A stretch of 32,684 nt of DNA from Catenulispora rubra (GTDB taxonomy: Bacteria > Actinomycetota > Actinomycetes > Streptomycetales > Catenulisporaceae), in the NCBI RefSeq assembly GCF_015356825.1, contig NZ_JAACYW010000117.1:1-32684 (forward strand). The letters are read 5' to 3'. Under the pieces are notes generated by a model that did no database searches, was not told where the DNA came from, and worked only from the letters and a program-made list of their open reading frames with translations. The translations under genes and the position numbers were made by a program. Shown here in pieces: positions 8,382 to 15,964 of the stretch (position 1 is the first letter of the stretch; each line of letters begins with the position of its first letter).

Positions 8382-8504
8382 GTGCGCAATTCACAATCGC
8401 TGGAGTCGGCCGACCCGAAGCGACCGCATACCGATTACTGGCTGGAACGACGCGCGAAGGTATTCGCGGAAGCGATGGTCTGCGCCGGGCTCGGTAGCGC
8501 CTAG
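8382..8504 (+). CDS. Possible 40-aa small protein or C-terminal gene remnant
   Basis: GTG 8382 to TAG 8502-8504. The frame reads protein-like only near its end, with ADPKRPHTDYWLERRAKVF and then AEAMVCAGLGSA, and the stop codon abuts a perfect hairpin (8504-8520). There is no obvious Shine-Dalgarno sequence, and the frame upstream of the GTG is not protein-like. The terminator position supports a real 3' end of a gene. Whether the short ORF is translated or is a tail left by deletion cannot be decided here. No family was recognised. Confidence 0.35.
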   Translation: MRNSQSLESADPKRPHTDYWLERRAKVFAEAMVCAGLGSA

Positions 8505-8520
8505 GGTGCGACGCGCACCC
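8504..8520. terminator. Short perfect hairpin between convergent genes
   Basis: GGGTGCG-ACG-CGCACCC, 7-bp arms with a 3-base loop. It lies between the end of the plus-strand small ORF and the end of the minus-strand zinc-ribbon gene at 8529, so it can serve both directions. Confidence 0.55.
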
Positions 8521-8528
8521 AGCCCTCC

Positions 8529-8930
8529 TCAGACAACCTTGCGCAGGTCCCATGACGCGCGATAGCTGAAATCGATCATCTGGACCAGCGGTACGCCGTC
8601 GGCGATGATCTCCTCCATCGACACCAAACATGCTACATACCCCATTTGGCCGTTCAAGTGCGGACACCGCGCGAGCGCGAGCGTCATACAAGGTTTGTGC
8701 ATAGCCGCGTCGTCAATGACGATCGAATCGCCCTCCACCAGTACCCAGGCGCGATACGGCAGGGGCATGCCGCACACCTGGCACAGCCAGTCACGCTGAC
8801 AGTTGATGATGCGTTGCCTAATAACTCGGCCCCAGGCTGGCCCCTCCGGATCAATTCGCGTGATCCACGGAACGGGCAGGCCATCGGCACGAGGTCGCGG
8901 GAACCCAGATGCTGTGCCGCCGTCTGCCAT
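8529..8930 (-). CDS. Zinc-ribbon protein, short member of a family also present at 24.6-25.4 kb
   Basis: A 133-aa protein with a C-x2-C knuckle (CQVCG), a downstream HKPC and a CPHL motif, likely one or two structural zinc sites. The order GLPVPWI ... CQVCG ... C-x8-CP matches the larger protein at 24578-25354 (GLTVPYI ... CQVCGG ... CRACIPLAARQCPNL), so the two are relatives of different length. The chosen start is the ATG at 8930 (MADGGTAS); the frame is open up to 9017. The ribosome binding site is weak. It is the last of four minus-strand genes in tandem that begin with lsr2. The function is unknown; nucleic-acid or protein binding is a guess from the zinc ribbon. Confidence 0.7.
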   Translation of the reverse strand: MADGGTASGFPRPRADGLPVPWITRIDPEGPAWGRVIRQRIINCQRDWLCQVCGMPLPYRAWVLVEGDSIVIDDAAMHKPCMTLALARCPHLNGQMGYVACLVSMEEIIADGVPLVQMIDFSYRASWDLRKVV

Positions 8931-9118
8931 GAGCCGATTCTCGCGCACTGCCGCGCGGCAGCCGCAATCCCCTGTTTCGTCTGAGCCCAAGACCGCCGCT
9001 CGACTGGGGCCGATCACGTCACAACCGCGGTAGCGCCAGCAACAGGGGCGATACTCAAGGACGCACTGCGGTCCTCATTCACCGCACCAGGCGCATATCG
9101 CGTCTCCAGCTCACCGGG

Positions 9119-10054
9119 TCATGCGAGCTCGACACCATTGATGGTGATCGTCACCGCTTCGACCGCAGTTGCCTGCGCCAACCGTGCACAATAGTCCGCA
9201 ATCGGGCTGGCCCAAGGCGCGGGCAGGTCAGGCGCGAACTGGGTCGCCGTAGAGTCTACGATGACGATTCCGGCAGCGGATTCGATTGCTGTCACTCGGT
9301 GGATGAAGCCGATTATCTGAGAAGTCTTGTCACTCCAGCCCCACACGACGGCGGTAGTCGCGTCGAAGCCCGCGGCGACAAGATCCTGCGTCACCAACGG
9401 CGCTCGTTCGTTACAGTCACCGTCTGCAGCTCGCGGTCGTGGGCAGTGCCTGGCTGCCAGCAGAACCACTTCCGCCAGTCCATCATCAGGGTCGACAGCA
9501 CGGTTCACACCATCCCGGCCGGCAGATGGTTCGTATGCAGCCGTCACGTCACTACGTGCACGCAAGACCTTATCGATGGCGCTTCTGGCTTGCTCGGAGG
9601 GATTTGCGATGTCCCTGACGCCGTGCAGTGCCGCTTCCAGACCCGTCGAGAACACCTCGATCGGCGACTCATACTCCATGATCGCTGTGACCGTTTCCGG
9701 CGGTAGCAGGAAGGGCGCGATTCTCAGCGCAAGCAGCGCATACTCACCTGACTGCTTGTTGTGGCAGGCGGCCCAACCGCCACATGCCCTCCGTCCGGGC
9801 GCGCCCGGCTCCCGCAGGTGACACTGAAACAGCTTCTGCGGCTGGAACAGCGTAGGCTTGTCGTATTCCGGTAACTTGGCATAGTCTTCCGCCGACCAGA
9901 CACCTGACGGACAGTCCTGCCGATACGGACAGAAAGCACACGGTTTTTGAGCCGGTCCTTTCAGCTCGGCACCCGCGCTCTGGTCCAAACGCAGAGGCTG
10001 AAGACTCGAGCCAGCCGTCCGGGAGTCCCCCACGTCGATAGCTCGTTGAGACAC
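9119..10054 (-). CDS. DUF6283 domain fused to a papain/transglutaminase-like domain
   Basis: A 311-aa protein. Residues about 38-100 match DUF6283: C39, C42, C48, C78-H79, C91 and C97, with the typical CPYRxDCPSGVW and FQCHL motifs, a Cys-rich probable metal site. Residues about 200-300 look like a papain/transglutaminase-type domain with C214 (GDCNERAP), H252 (GFIHRV) and D267 (IVDSTATQF) in the usual Cys-His-Asp order. The start is GTG 10054, preceded by GAGAGGA about seven bases away. Standalone DUF6283 proteins are typically around 130 aa, so the fusion is unusual. A role in cleaving or modifying another protein is inferred only from the triad. Neighbours on the same strand are an unknown gene upstream and the zinc-ribbon gene downstream. 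Confidence 0.65.
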   Translation of the reverse strand: MSQRAIDVGDSRTAGSSLQPLRLDQSAGAELKGPAQKPCAFCPYRQDCPSGVWSAEDYAKLPEYDKPTLFQPQKLFQCHLREPGAPGRRACGGWAACHNKQSGEYALLALRIAPFLLPPETVTAIMEYESPIEVFSTGLEAALHGVRDIANPSEQARSAIDKVLRARSDVTAAYEPSAGRDGVNRAVDPDDGLAEVVLLAARHCPRPRAADGDCNERAPLVTQDLVAAGFDATTAVVWGWSDKTSQIIGFIHRVTAIESAAGIVIVDSTATQFAPDLPAPWASPIADYCARLAQATAVEAVTITINGVELA

Positions 10055-10249
10055 TACGGATCCTCTCAGGCTGAACTGCTCAGGCTTGGCGGTCGTTAGT
10101 TGATAGCGCCTCAACACTGGTACGGCACGCAGGTGATGCCGCGGTGGTGACAGTGATAAATCGTAGGTCATTTGTCGCGCCATCGGAGCGGCTGCGACGG
10201 AAACCGTCCACCGGGCACCCAAGCATCCGAGGGGAACGAAGCGACGCCT

Positions 10250-11050
10250 TCACCGCGATACACATGGCCAGGCTGTCGTACGCAGGCCGTCGGACAGAAA
10301 CGTCGACTCGACTGCCATCTGGGGCCCTGGAACGTGTGGGTCCCAAGCCGGCTGGCCCTCGCGGACCTGAAACAGCTCCAGGGCTTCGTGGACGCAGGCT
10401 TCGATCACACCAGTGGCACACATGGCCATCCCCGCGACGCACAGATCATGGCCTTCAGCGATGAGCTCCAAGGCGATCGCGGACTCAAGAGGAAACGAGA
10501 TCACCCCGATGTCCACCAGGTGCGGATCCGCGGTCGCGTGAAGCGCTGGTTGGTACCGACGGGGCGAGTGCGGATGGCGACGGTCGACGCAGCCGAGGTA
10601 GAGCAAGCCACGATCTGTGGCCAGGTCGACCTCGTTGATGGTGAATGTGCTCTCGCGATGCATCCAACGTCCCGTAAGGGCGAAGTCTCCATCGGCCGTG
10701 AGCAGTGTCTCAACCAGCTCGCCCCACAGCGGATGCTGCAAGTCGTGGAGTGCTTGCATCGGGTCGCCGGCACAAATGTTGCCATGGCTGTCTTCGACAC
10801 ACCCGACGCACGTCACGTACTTCGGTGCACCGGGCGCCCCCGCACCGGGTCGGCTCCATAGCGGGACAGCCACGTGGTCGGCGATCCTGAGAGATATCGA
10901 AGCAAGCTGATGCGCGAGTGGCTGTCCGCGCCACTGGAAGTCGACGTTGAGCCATCGCTCGAGCATGTCCGCAGCATGAGTCAGAAAGCCGTGAAGATCG
11001 AAATCCCGGGGTAGGCCACAGCTACCGTTTCCGACGGCGATACTCGTCAC
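10250..11050 (-). CDS. Hypothetical protein, no recognised domain
   Basis: A frame of 266 aa from GTG 11050; a CGGAG lies about 12 bases upstream, and the frame is open to 11110, so the start is uncertain. It carries Cys residues in pairs (YVTCVGCVEDSHGNICAGD) and a Cys-rich C-terminal third, with no membrane helix. I do not recognise the family. A 229-aa frame on the opposite strand overlaps it, but it is arginine-rich and lacks coding character. The gene sits 163 bases after lsr2 and 195 bases before the DUF6283 fusion, in the same direction. Confidence 0.6.
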   Translation of the reverse strand: MTSIAVGNGSCGLPRDFDLHGFLTHAADMLERWLNVDFQWRGQPLAHQLASISLRIADHVAVPLWSRPGAGAPGAPKYVTCVGCVEDSHGNICAGDPMQALHDLQHPLWGELVETLLTADGDFALTGRWMHRESTFTINEVDLATDRGLLYLGCVDRRHPHSPRRYQPALHATADPHLVDIGVISFPLESAIALELIAEGHDLCVAGMAMCATGVIEACVHEALELFQVREGQPAWDPHVPGPQMAVESTFLSDGLRTTAWPCVSR

Positions 11051-11213
11051 TGGCGTGTTGGCTCCGTTGTTCCCGATCGTCAATCTCCTGGGTTGGGCCG
11101 TGGCCCTCAAAACCGCCGACGGGGCGCCTACACCCCGCCCAAGTGATGCGCGCCTGCGGGTCCTGCTGGTAGAGAACAGCGGCCGACCCGAAGGCCGGCC
11201 CTCTGCGTCTCAC

Positions 11214-11555
11214 TCAGCGGCCCGCCATCGCCGCCTCGTAACGCTTCATGAGGTCGGTGGGGATGCGGCCCCGGTCGCTGATCTCGACGCCCTGGTCACG
11301 CAGCCATTCCCGGATGTGCTTGGTGTCACGGCGCACCGGACCCGTGCCGTACTTCCGGCGGCCAGACGTGGCCGGGCTACTAGTTACCTGAGTCGCTGCG
11401 TCGACGTACTTCTCCAGCGCCTTTCGCAAAGCCGTCTCGTTCTTGCCACTGAGGTCGATCTCATACGACTTGCCGTCGAGACCGAATTTCACGGTCTTGG
11501 CACCCTCGGTACCGTCCAAGTCATCGTGGAACACCTCAATAGTACGCTTGGCCAT
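11214..11555 (-). CDS. lsr2: Lsr2 family nucleoid-associated xenogeneic silencer
   Basis: A 113-aa protein of Lsr2 length. The N-terminal part (VFHDDLDGTEGAKTVKFGLD, then GKSYEIDLSGKNETALRKAL) is the antiparallel dimerisation domain. The C-terminal part (IREWLRDQGVEISDRGRIPT) is the AT-hook-like DNA-binding helix pair with the R95-G96-R97 motif that enters the minor groove of AT-rich DNA. ATG 11555 was chosen by family alignment; an ATG at 11567 would add four residues. Lsr2 proteins silence horizontally acquired AT-rich genes. A copy in an accessory region is often a paralogue of the chromosomal one and may control the element's own genes. That role here is inferred. Confidence in the family is high. 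Confidence 0.93.
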   Translation of the reverse strand: MAKRTIEVFHDDLDGTEGAKTVKFGLDGKSYEIDLSGKNETALRKALEKYVDAATQVTSSPATSGRRKYGTGPVRRDTKHIREWLRDQGVEISDRGRIPTDLMKRYEAAMAGR

Positions 11556-12270
11556 TGGTCCAACCATTCTGTTGAAAGCTAGCTATCCGTGATGATGCCT
11601 TAACTCCACACATCCCGGCAAGCCAAATCGTATCGTTCAACCAATACTGAAGTCGGCAGACAGTACTGTATAAGGACTCGAAGTGCTCCGTAGCCTCGCG
11701 CGACCTGCGCGCCGGCTTCACCACCCCGGCATCACAGAACACGGCGAGCAGGCAAGGAAGACACGCGCGAAGCCGAGCGGATCGACCGAGAACTCGTCGC
11801 TGATCGCACACGAACTGGACGAGCTAGCGTCGCATCAGCTCGGTGAACCACGACAGTCCAGCGTCCGCGCGACAACGCCTGACATAGCCACCCTCGGCGA
11901 CGCGTAGGTCGGCGCACTGTTGGGCATTTCAGTTGTACAGCGAGATACGGTCCTCCGTCGTCGACGACGGACGGCCCCCACAGCGATGTTGCGTGATCAA
12001 GCAACACAGTTGTCGATATCGGCCTAGCAGCCCATTCGCCCGATCGCAGAGCACCAAAGCGTCGGCGAAATCACGGATGCGCAGAATTCTCACCGCATGG
12101 TCACTCCACGACCACCGACATCGTCATAGTCTGCCCAAGCATCGGACCCCAACGGTCAAAGGGCTACGAACCGGCCTCGTTGCAAAGCCGGAGACGGCAT
12201 AGGTGGTACATACGCCCACCCCGAGGCCATGCGGCGGCGAATCGGAGAGAATACCCACCGAGGAGGCCAC
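11556..12270. other. Gene-free stretch with a perfect 18-bp palindrome
   Basis: These 715 bases lie between the divergent lsr2 and 225-aa unknown genes. All frames were inspected. Short open stretches exist on both strands but none has a start, ribosome site and consistent composition, so no gene is called. The stretch next to lsr2 (11568-11690) is less GC-rich than the rest and should hold its promoter. A perfect palindrome lies at 11954-11971. Confidence 0.5.
11954..11971. repeat. Perfect 18-bp palindrome
   Basis: TCCGTCGTCGACGACGGA equals its own reverse complement over 18 bases. It lies in non-coding DNA about 300 bases before the 225-aa gene and 400 bases before lsr2. It could be a dimeric protein-binding site or part of a lost gene. 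It has no loop, so it is not an obvious terminator. Confidence 0.6.
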
Positions 12271-12948
12271 ATGTTCGAGGCGTCCCCCGCATGGCAGCAG
12301 CGCTTGCCCGCCATCCTGCCGGCCGCGCATCGGATTCTGCCGGACGGCCGGGACACCGCCGAGATGATCATCGCGATGGCCGATGAGTGGTCACAGCTCG
12401 GCGGGCGCTTCCAGATGATTGCACGCACGGGCGACAGCTTGCGCAAACCGGTCTATGTCTCAGACGACTTCTACCGACGGTTTCCGCGCTCGACAGCCGA
12501 TCGCGCGTCCTTCGAACCACATCGCACCGAGGCGATGACAAACCTGCTGATCCGCGTTGCGATGCACGCAGCTGCACGGTGCCCTGAAGCCGGCCCGGAC
12601 CTTGTGGCCCCGTACCTGAGATACGTGGATGACCGTCACAGATGGAGTGCCCTGACCTGCGACGTCGGCGCACTGGCGATCGCCGTTCTCGACGTCCAGC
12701 TCACCGGCAGCCCGACGATCGCCCTCTGGTACCTCAACCAGGTGCAGTGTATGACCGACCACTGCCTGGCACATCAGCCCCCACCGGCCGACGGTCGCTG
12801 GCAGTGGCCCGACCACGAGGCGGTAACGCCCCTGGTGTGGCAGTCAATGCCGGCACTGGCCTGGTTCCCAGGCTTGGGGACGGCGGCCAAACTCGACCCG
12901 ACCTTGCCCGAGGCGCAAGCTCATCCGTTCTTCGCGGCCGCCCACTGA
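12271..12948 (+). CDS. Hypothetical protein, 225 aa
   Basis: ATG 12271 follows a strong GAGGAGG seven bases upstream, so the start is secure. The protein is soluble and mostly helical by composition, with recurring Trp and His residues (YLNQVQCMTDHCLAHQPP, WQSMPALAWFPGLG). No catalytic or binding motif was recognised. It is convergent with the small membrane protein at 12979-13560, whose stop lies 30 bases away. The well-placed ribosome site and GC-rich third positions argue that it is a real, expressed gene. Confidence 0.75.
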   Translation: MFEASPAWQQRLPAILPAAHRILPDGRDTAEMIIAMADEWSQLGGRFQMIARTGDSLRKPVYVSDDFYRRFPRSTADRASFEPHRTEAMTNLLIRVAMHAAARCPEAGPDLVAPYLRYVDDRHRWSALTCDVGALAIAVLDVQLTGSPTIALWYLNQVQCMTDHCLAHQPPPADGRWQWPDHEAVTPLVWQSMPALAWFPGLGTAAKLDPTLPEAQAHPFFAAAH

Positions 12949-12978
12949 CCTCTCACACAAGAACGCGAGGGCGTCGTA

Positions 12979-13560
12979 TCAGATCGATGGCTCGTTCCAC
13001 GTGGGGACGTATTCGGAGGTGTCGCCGGGCCGGCGCAGGCTGTGGGTCTCGAATCCGTAGCGGATATGAGCAGGCGTCTTCTGACTGTGCAGGAAGAACA
13101 TCCAATCCAGAGCAGGCCACGAAACCATGGACGCACCGCTCAGCACGGAGAAGACAACCCACATCGCGTCGTCCCTGACGTGGAGGACGAAGGCGAGAAG
13201 CAGCCCGAGCCAGCCCACCACGAGGACGCTCACGGTGCCGACCGTGATCCGCCGAAGACGGCGTCGCGCCTGTTCCACGGCGGACGTGCTGTAGACGGTG
13301 CACGGCAGCTCGCTGCCGCAGTTGCCACAGGTCACGATCGCGGAGGTCCGGCCCGTTGTCGGTCGGGGAATGCCCAGGGGGAACAGAACGTACTCCACGA
13401 CGGACCCGGTATATCGCCAGTCGGAGCTGACCTTGTGGGCCAGTTCGAGGTCACCGTACATCTCGGGGCCGTCGCCGAAGATCGCGGCGTCGTCGCCGAA
13501 GATCTCGCCGTCACCATGCGGCGCATCGTGTGGCTCGTCTGTCGTCCCCTGCGCAGCCAT
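12979..13560 (-). CDS. Two-helix membrane protein with a zinc-knuckle-like motif
   Basis: A 193-aa protein. The N-terminus contains three short repeats of the form (I/M)(F/Y)GD (EIFGDDAAIFGDGPEMYGD). A CGNCGSELPC cluster may bind zinc. Two membrane helices follow (VGTVSVLVVGWLGLLLAFVL and WVVFSVLSGASMVSWPALDW), then a hydrophilic tail. The ATG at 13560 is preceded by a purine-rich but imperfect ribosome site. It is divergent from the WD40 gene and shares its 206-base upstream region. The family was not recognised. Confidence 0.7.
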   Translation of the reverse strand: MAAQGTTDEPHDAPHGDGEIFGDDAAIFGDGPEMYGDLELAHKVSSDWRYTGSVVEYVLFPLGIPRPTTGRTSAIVTCGNCGSELPCTVYSTSAVEQARRRLRRITVGTVSVLVVGWLGLLLAFVLHVRDDAMWVVFSVLSGASMVSWPALDWMFFLHSQKTPAHIRYGFETHSLRRPGDTSEYVPTWNEPSI

Positions 13561-13766
13561 CTGGCTACCGCCCGTCCACGCGGACTTGTCCCGACCGGCT
13601 TATTCTCCCGCCGAACAACATCATCAGCCAGGGGATTCAAGGACTACCACCTTCTGCTTGGCGGTCAGACCCACTCCCTGCGGGTCCGGTCGCGCACACG
13701 TAAAGGTGTGCGGGAAACACGTATTTCGCTACTGAAATTTGCCTCGGCGAGAGGTCCGGAGCACGT
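13561..13766. promoter_or_regulatory. Divergent promoter region with two dyads
   Basis: These 206 bases separate the membrane-protein gene (minus) from the WD40 gene (plus). Two small inverted repeats lie near the WD40 gene: CGCACAC-N6-GTGTGCG at 13693-13712 and ATTTC-N6-GAAAT at 13723-13738. The second sits in the least GC-rich part of the spacer. They are candidate operators. Clear -35 and -10 hexamers were not identified. Confidence 0.4.
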
Positions 13767-15923
13767 GTGGCGGCTACGGTGCCGATCATGTCTGGTGATT
13801 TCTACGACGGGGCTCCGGCGCGGGTGGATGCGGCCGGTGGCGGGCAACTGTCGGATCCGGCGTGGCTCGTGACCGCCGACCCGGAGCAGGTTCTGGCAGC
13901 GTTGAATGGTGCGGCCGGGCAGGAGGAGACGCTGGCAGCTGCTGTGTACCGGGCATCAGGGCACGCACACCGGGATGTCAGCGCGCAGGTGCGGCAGCAG
14001 ATACTGGCGGTGGACGCCGCCCGCTACGGAAACCGGGAGCTGTCGCGAAGCTTTGCCGAGGTAGCAATCCCCCGGGACACGGATGATTCCTGGGCGGTGC
14101 AGTGGGCGACCGGTCGCGGCCTGGACTCCCGGCTGCGCTGTGCGTTGCCCGTTCCGGCCAAGGTGACCGTGGTGGCGGCAGCGGTCGTTCAGGGCCGCGG
14201 GTTCGTGGTCGCGGGCTGCGAGGACGGCGCGCTGCGCTGGTGGGATCTGGCGACGGGCCGGGAACTCGGCCAGGCCGTGCCTGGGTACTCCCGCGAAGTG
14301 AGTGCTCTGACGACGGCAGTGCTGGACGGCCGCCCCATTGCCGTGGCCAGCGGCTTCATGGACGGCATCCGGGTATGGGACCTGGCCGAGGGGGAACAGA
14401 TCGGCGCGTTCGACATAGGCGACGGATACTTTGTGAAATCACTTGTGGCCGGGCTGGTCGAGGGGCGTCCGGTGGTGGTCGCCGCGAGCACCGAGAACGT
14501 GCTGCGGGTGTGGGATCTCGATGCCCTCGTCCGGGGCGACGAGCCCTTGATCATTCAGACCGGCTTCGTCTGTGCCCTGACAACGTCGGTGCTCGGGGGT
14601 CGTCCCGTCGTCGTCACCAGCCACTCCAAGGAACTCATGCCCACGGATCTCATTACGGGAGAGGAATTCCTCCGTTTCTGGGACCTGGTCACGGGACGCG
14701 AAATCGGCCCCCGGGCATCCGATCCGGCACCGCCGATCAGCGGTGACGACGAAGAAGAGTCAGGGCTCTGCACCAGCCTCAGCTTCAACACCCAGGCGAA
14801 GTTCCTGGTCACGGATCCGGAGTGGGAGCGCCCGATGGCCGTCAGCGCCACCTCGTACGAGGTGCACGTTTGGGACCTGGCCACGGGTGAGATGCTCGGT
14901 GAGCCCGTGCTGGGCGGGTTTGCGGACACGGCAGCCACGGGGGCGCTCGACGGCCGTCCCGCCGCCCTGATCAGTAGCCGTGAAGGGGCCGAGGTGTGGG
15001 ATGTGTCCACCCGCGAGAACCTTCGCCCGCCGCTGATCGGACACCTGGGCGATGTGCGGGGAACGGCGATGCCGGTGCTGAACGGGCGCCACCTCGCCGT
15101 CACCGGTAGCGACGACAGGTCAGTGCGGATCTGGGATCTCGACAACGACGGGGAGGTGGGCAGTTGGCAGGCCGATCATCTGAGGTCGATGGGCGGGTTC
15201 GTGACGGCCCTCGTGGACGGCCGTTCCGTCATCATCAGCGGCGACAGGGACGACGAGGTGCGGATCCGAAGCCTCGACGACGGAGCACAGATCGGGGCCC
15301 CACTGCCCGGCCCTGCCGGCAATGTGAGGTTGATGACGGTCGGGATGGTGGAGGGACGACTTACTCTCTTTACGCGCGACCGGGACAGGAATGTGCGGAT
15401 CTGGGATCTGGCCGACCGCAAAGAGCTGCACGGGCGGACGACGCGGGAGTACGGCATCGACGGCATCGCGTTCTTCGGGGTCGTGCAGGACCGCTTCGTG
15501 GCCGTGACCCGGGAAGGCCGGGTGTGGGACCTGACCACGAACAAGTGGACCGGCGTGCAGCCGAAGCAGCGCCGCGCCCACGCTCTGGCCCTGGAGACGC
15601 TGGAAGGCCGCGACGTCATTCTGGTCAGCGACGAGACGAGCACTGCCGTGCACTTGTGCGACCTGGCCACCGGTGAAGAAGCCGGTCCGCCTCTGGTGGG
15701 CCACACCGACAGTGTGTGGGCAGCGGCGACCGGGATACTGGACGGCCGCCCCATCGTCGCCACCGGAAGCGATGACAGAACCCTGCGGGTGTGGGACGCG
15801 AGCACGGGGCGGCAGATCGGTCAGTACGCCTTTCCGGCCGGCGTCTGGGATGTCGCGGTGGCGCCGGACGGGCGGCTGGTGGCCGCTTTCGGTTCGGACA
15901 TGGCGGTGCTGGCTCCGCGCTGA
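13767..15923 (+). CDS. WD40 repeat protein lacking an effector or NTPase domain
   Basis: A 718-aa protein from GTG 13767 (GGAG five bases upstream); ATG 13788 (MSGDFYDG) is an alternative. Residues about 30-125 resemble the linker that precedes WD40 propellers in large Streptomyces STAND proteins (AAVYRASGHAHRD, LAVDAARYGNREL, WAVQWATGRGLDSRLR). About 12-13 WD repeats follow, each with a block such as ALRWWDLATGRELG, IRVWDLAEGEQIG, VRIWDLDNDGEVG or LRVWDASTGRQIG, and the spacer (L/V)xGRPxxVxxG. That number would make two seven-bladed propellers with one imperfect blade, used for protein binding. No NTPase, protease or membrane segment is present. The helical-repeat gene follows after 41 bases, so they probably form an operon. 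Confidence 0.85.
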   Translation: MAATVPIMSGDFYDGAPARVDAAGGGQLSDPAWLVTADPEQVLAALNGAAGQEETLAAAVYRASGHAHRDVSAQVRQQILAVDAARYGNRELSRSFAEVAIPRDTDDSWAVQWATGRGLDSRLRCALPVPAKVTVVAAAVVQGRGFVVAGCEDGALRWWDLATGRELGQAVPGYSREVSALTTAVLDGRPIAVASGFMDGIRVWDLAEGEQIGAFDIGDGYFVKSLVAGLVEGRPVVVAASTENVLRVWDLDALVRGDEPLIIQTGFVCALTTSVLGGRPVVVTSHSKELMPTDLITGEEFLRFWDLVTGREIGPRASDPAPPISGDDEEESGLCTSLSFNTQAKFLVTDPEWERPMAVSATSYEVHVWDLATGEMLGEPVLGGFADTAATGALDGRPAALISSREGAEVWDVSTRENLRPPLIGHLGDVRGTAMPVLNGRHLAVTGSDDRSVRIWDLDNDGEVGSWQADHLRSMGGFVTALVDGRSVIISGDRDDEVRIRSLDDGAQIGAPLPGPAGNVRLMTVGMVEGRLTLFTRDRDRNVRIWDLADRKELHGRTTREYGIDGIAFFGVVQDRFVAVTREGRVWDLTTNKWTGVQPKQRRAHALALETLEGRDVILVSDETSTAVHLCDLATGEEAGPPLVGHTDSVWAAATGILDGRPIVATGSDDRTLRVWDASTGRQIGQYAFPAGVWDVAVAPDGRLVAAFGSDMAVLAPR

Positions 15924-15964
15924 TGACGCTACTCACCTGATTGACATCCGACCACGGGAGGAAC

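Noticed and set aside
10172..10861. 229-aa plus-strand frame opposite the unknown gene at 10250-11050
   Set aside because: Arg/Pro-rich without motif. The minus frame has better composition and an orderly place among minus-strand genes.
11732..12007. 91-aa minus-strand frame in the lsr2 gap
   Set aside because: Its start reads plausibly but soon turns to Arg-rich sequence without motif, and there is no ribosome site.
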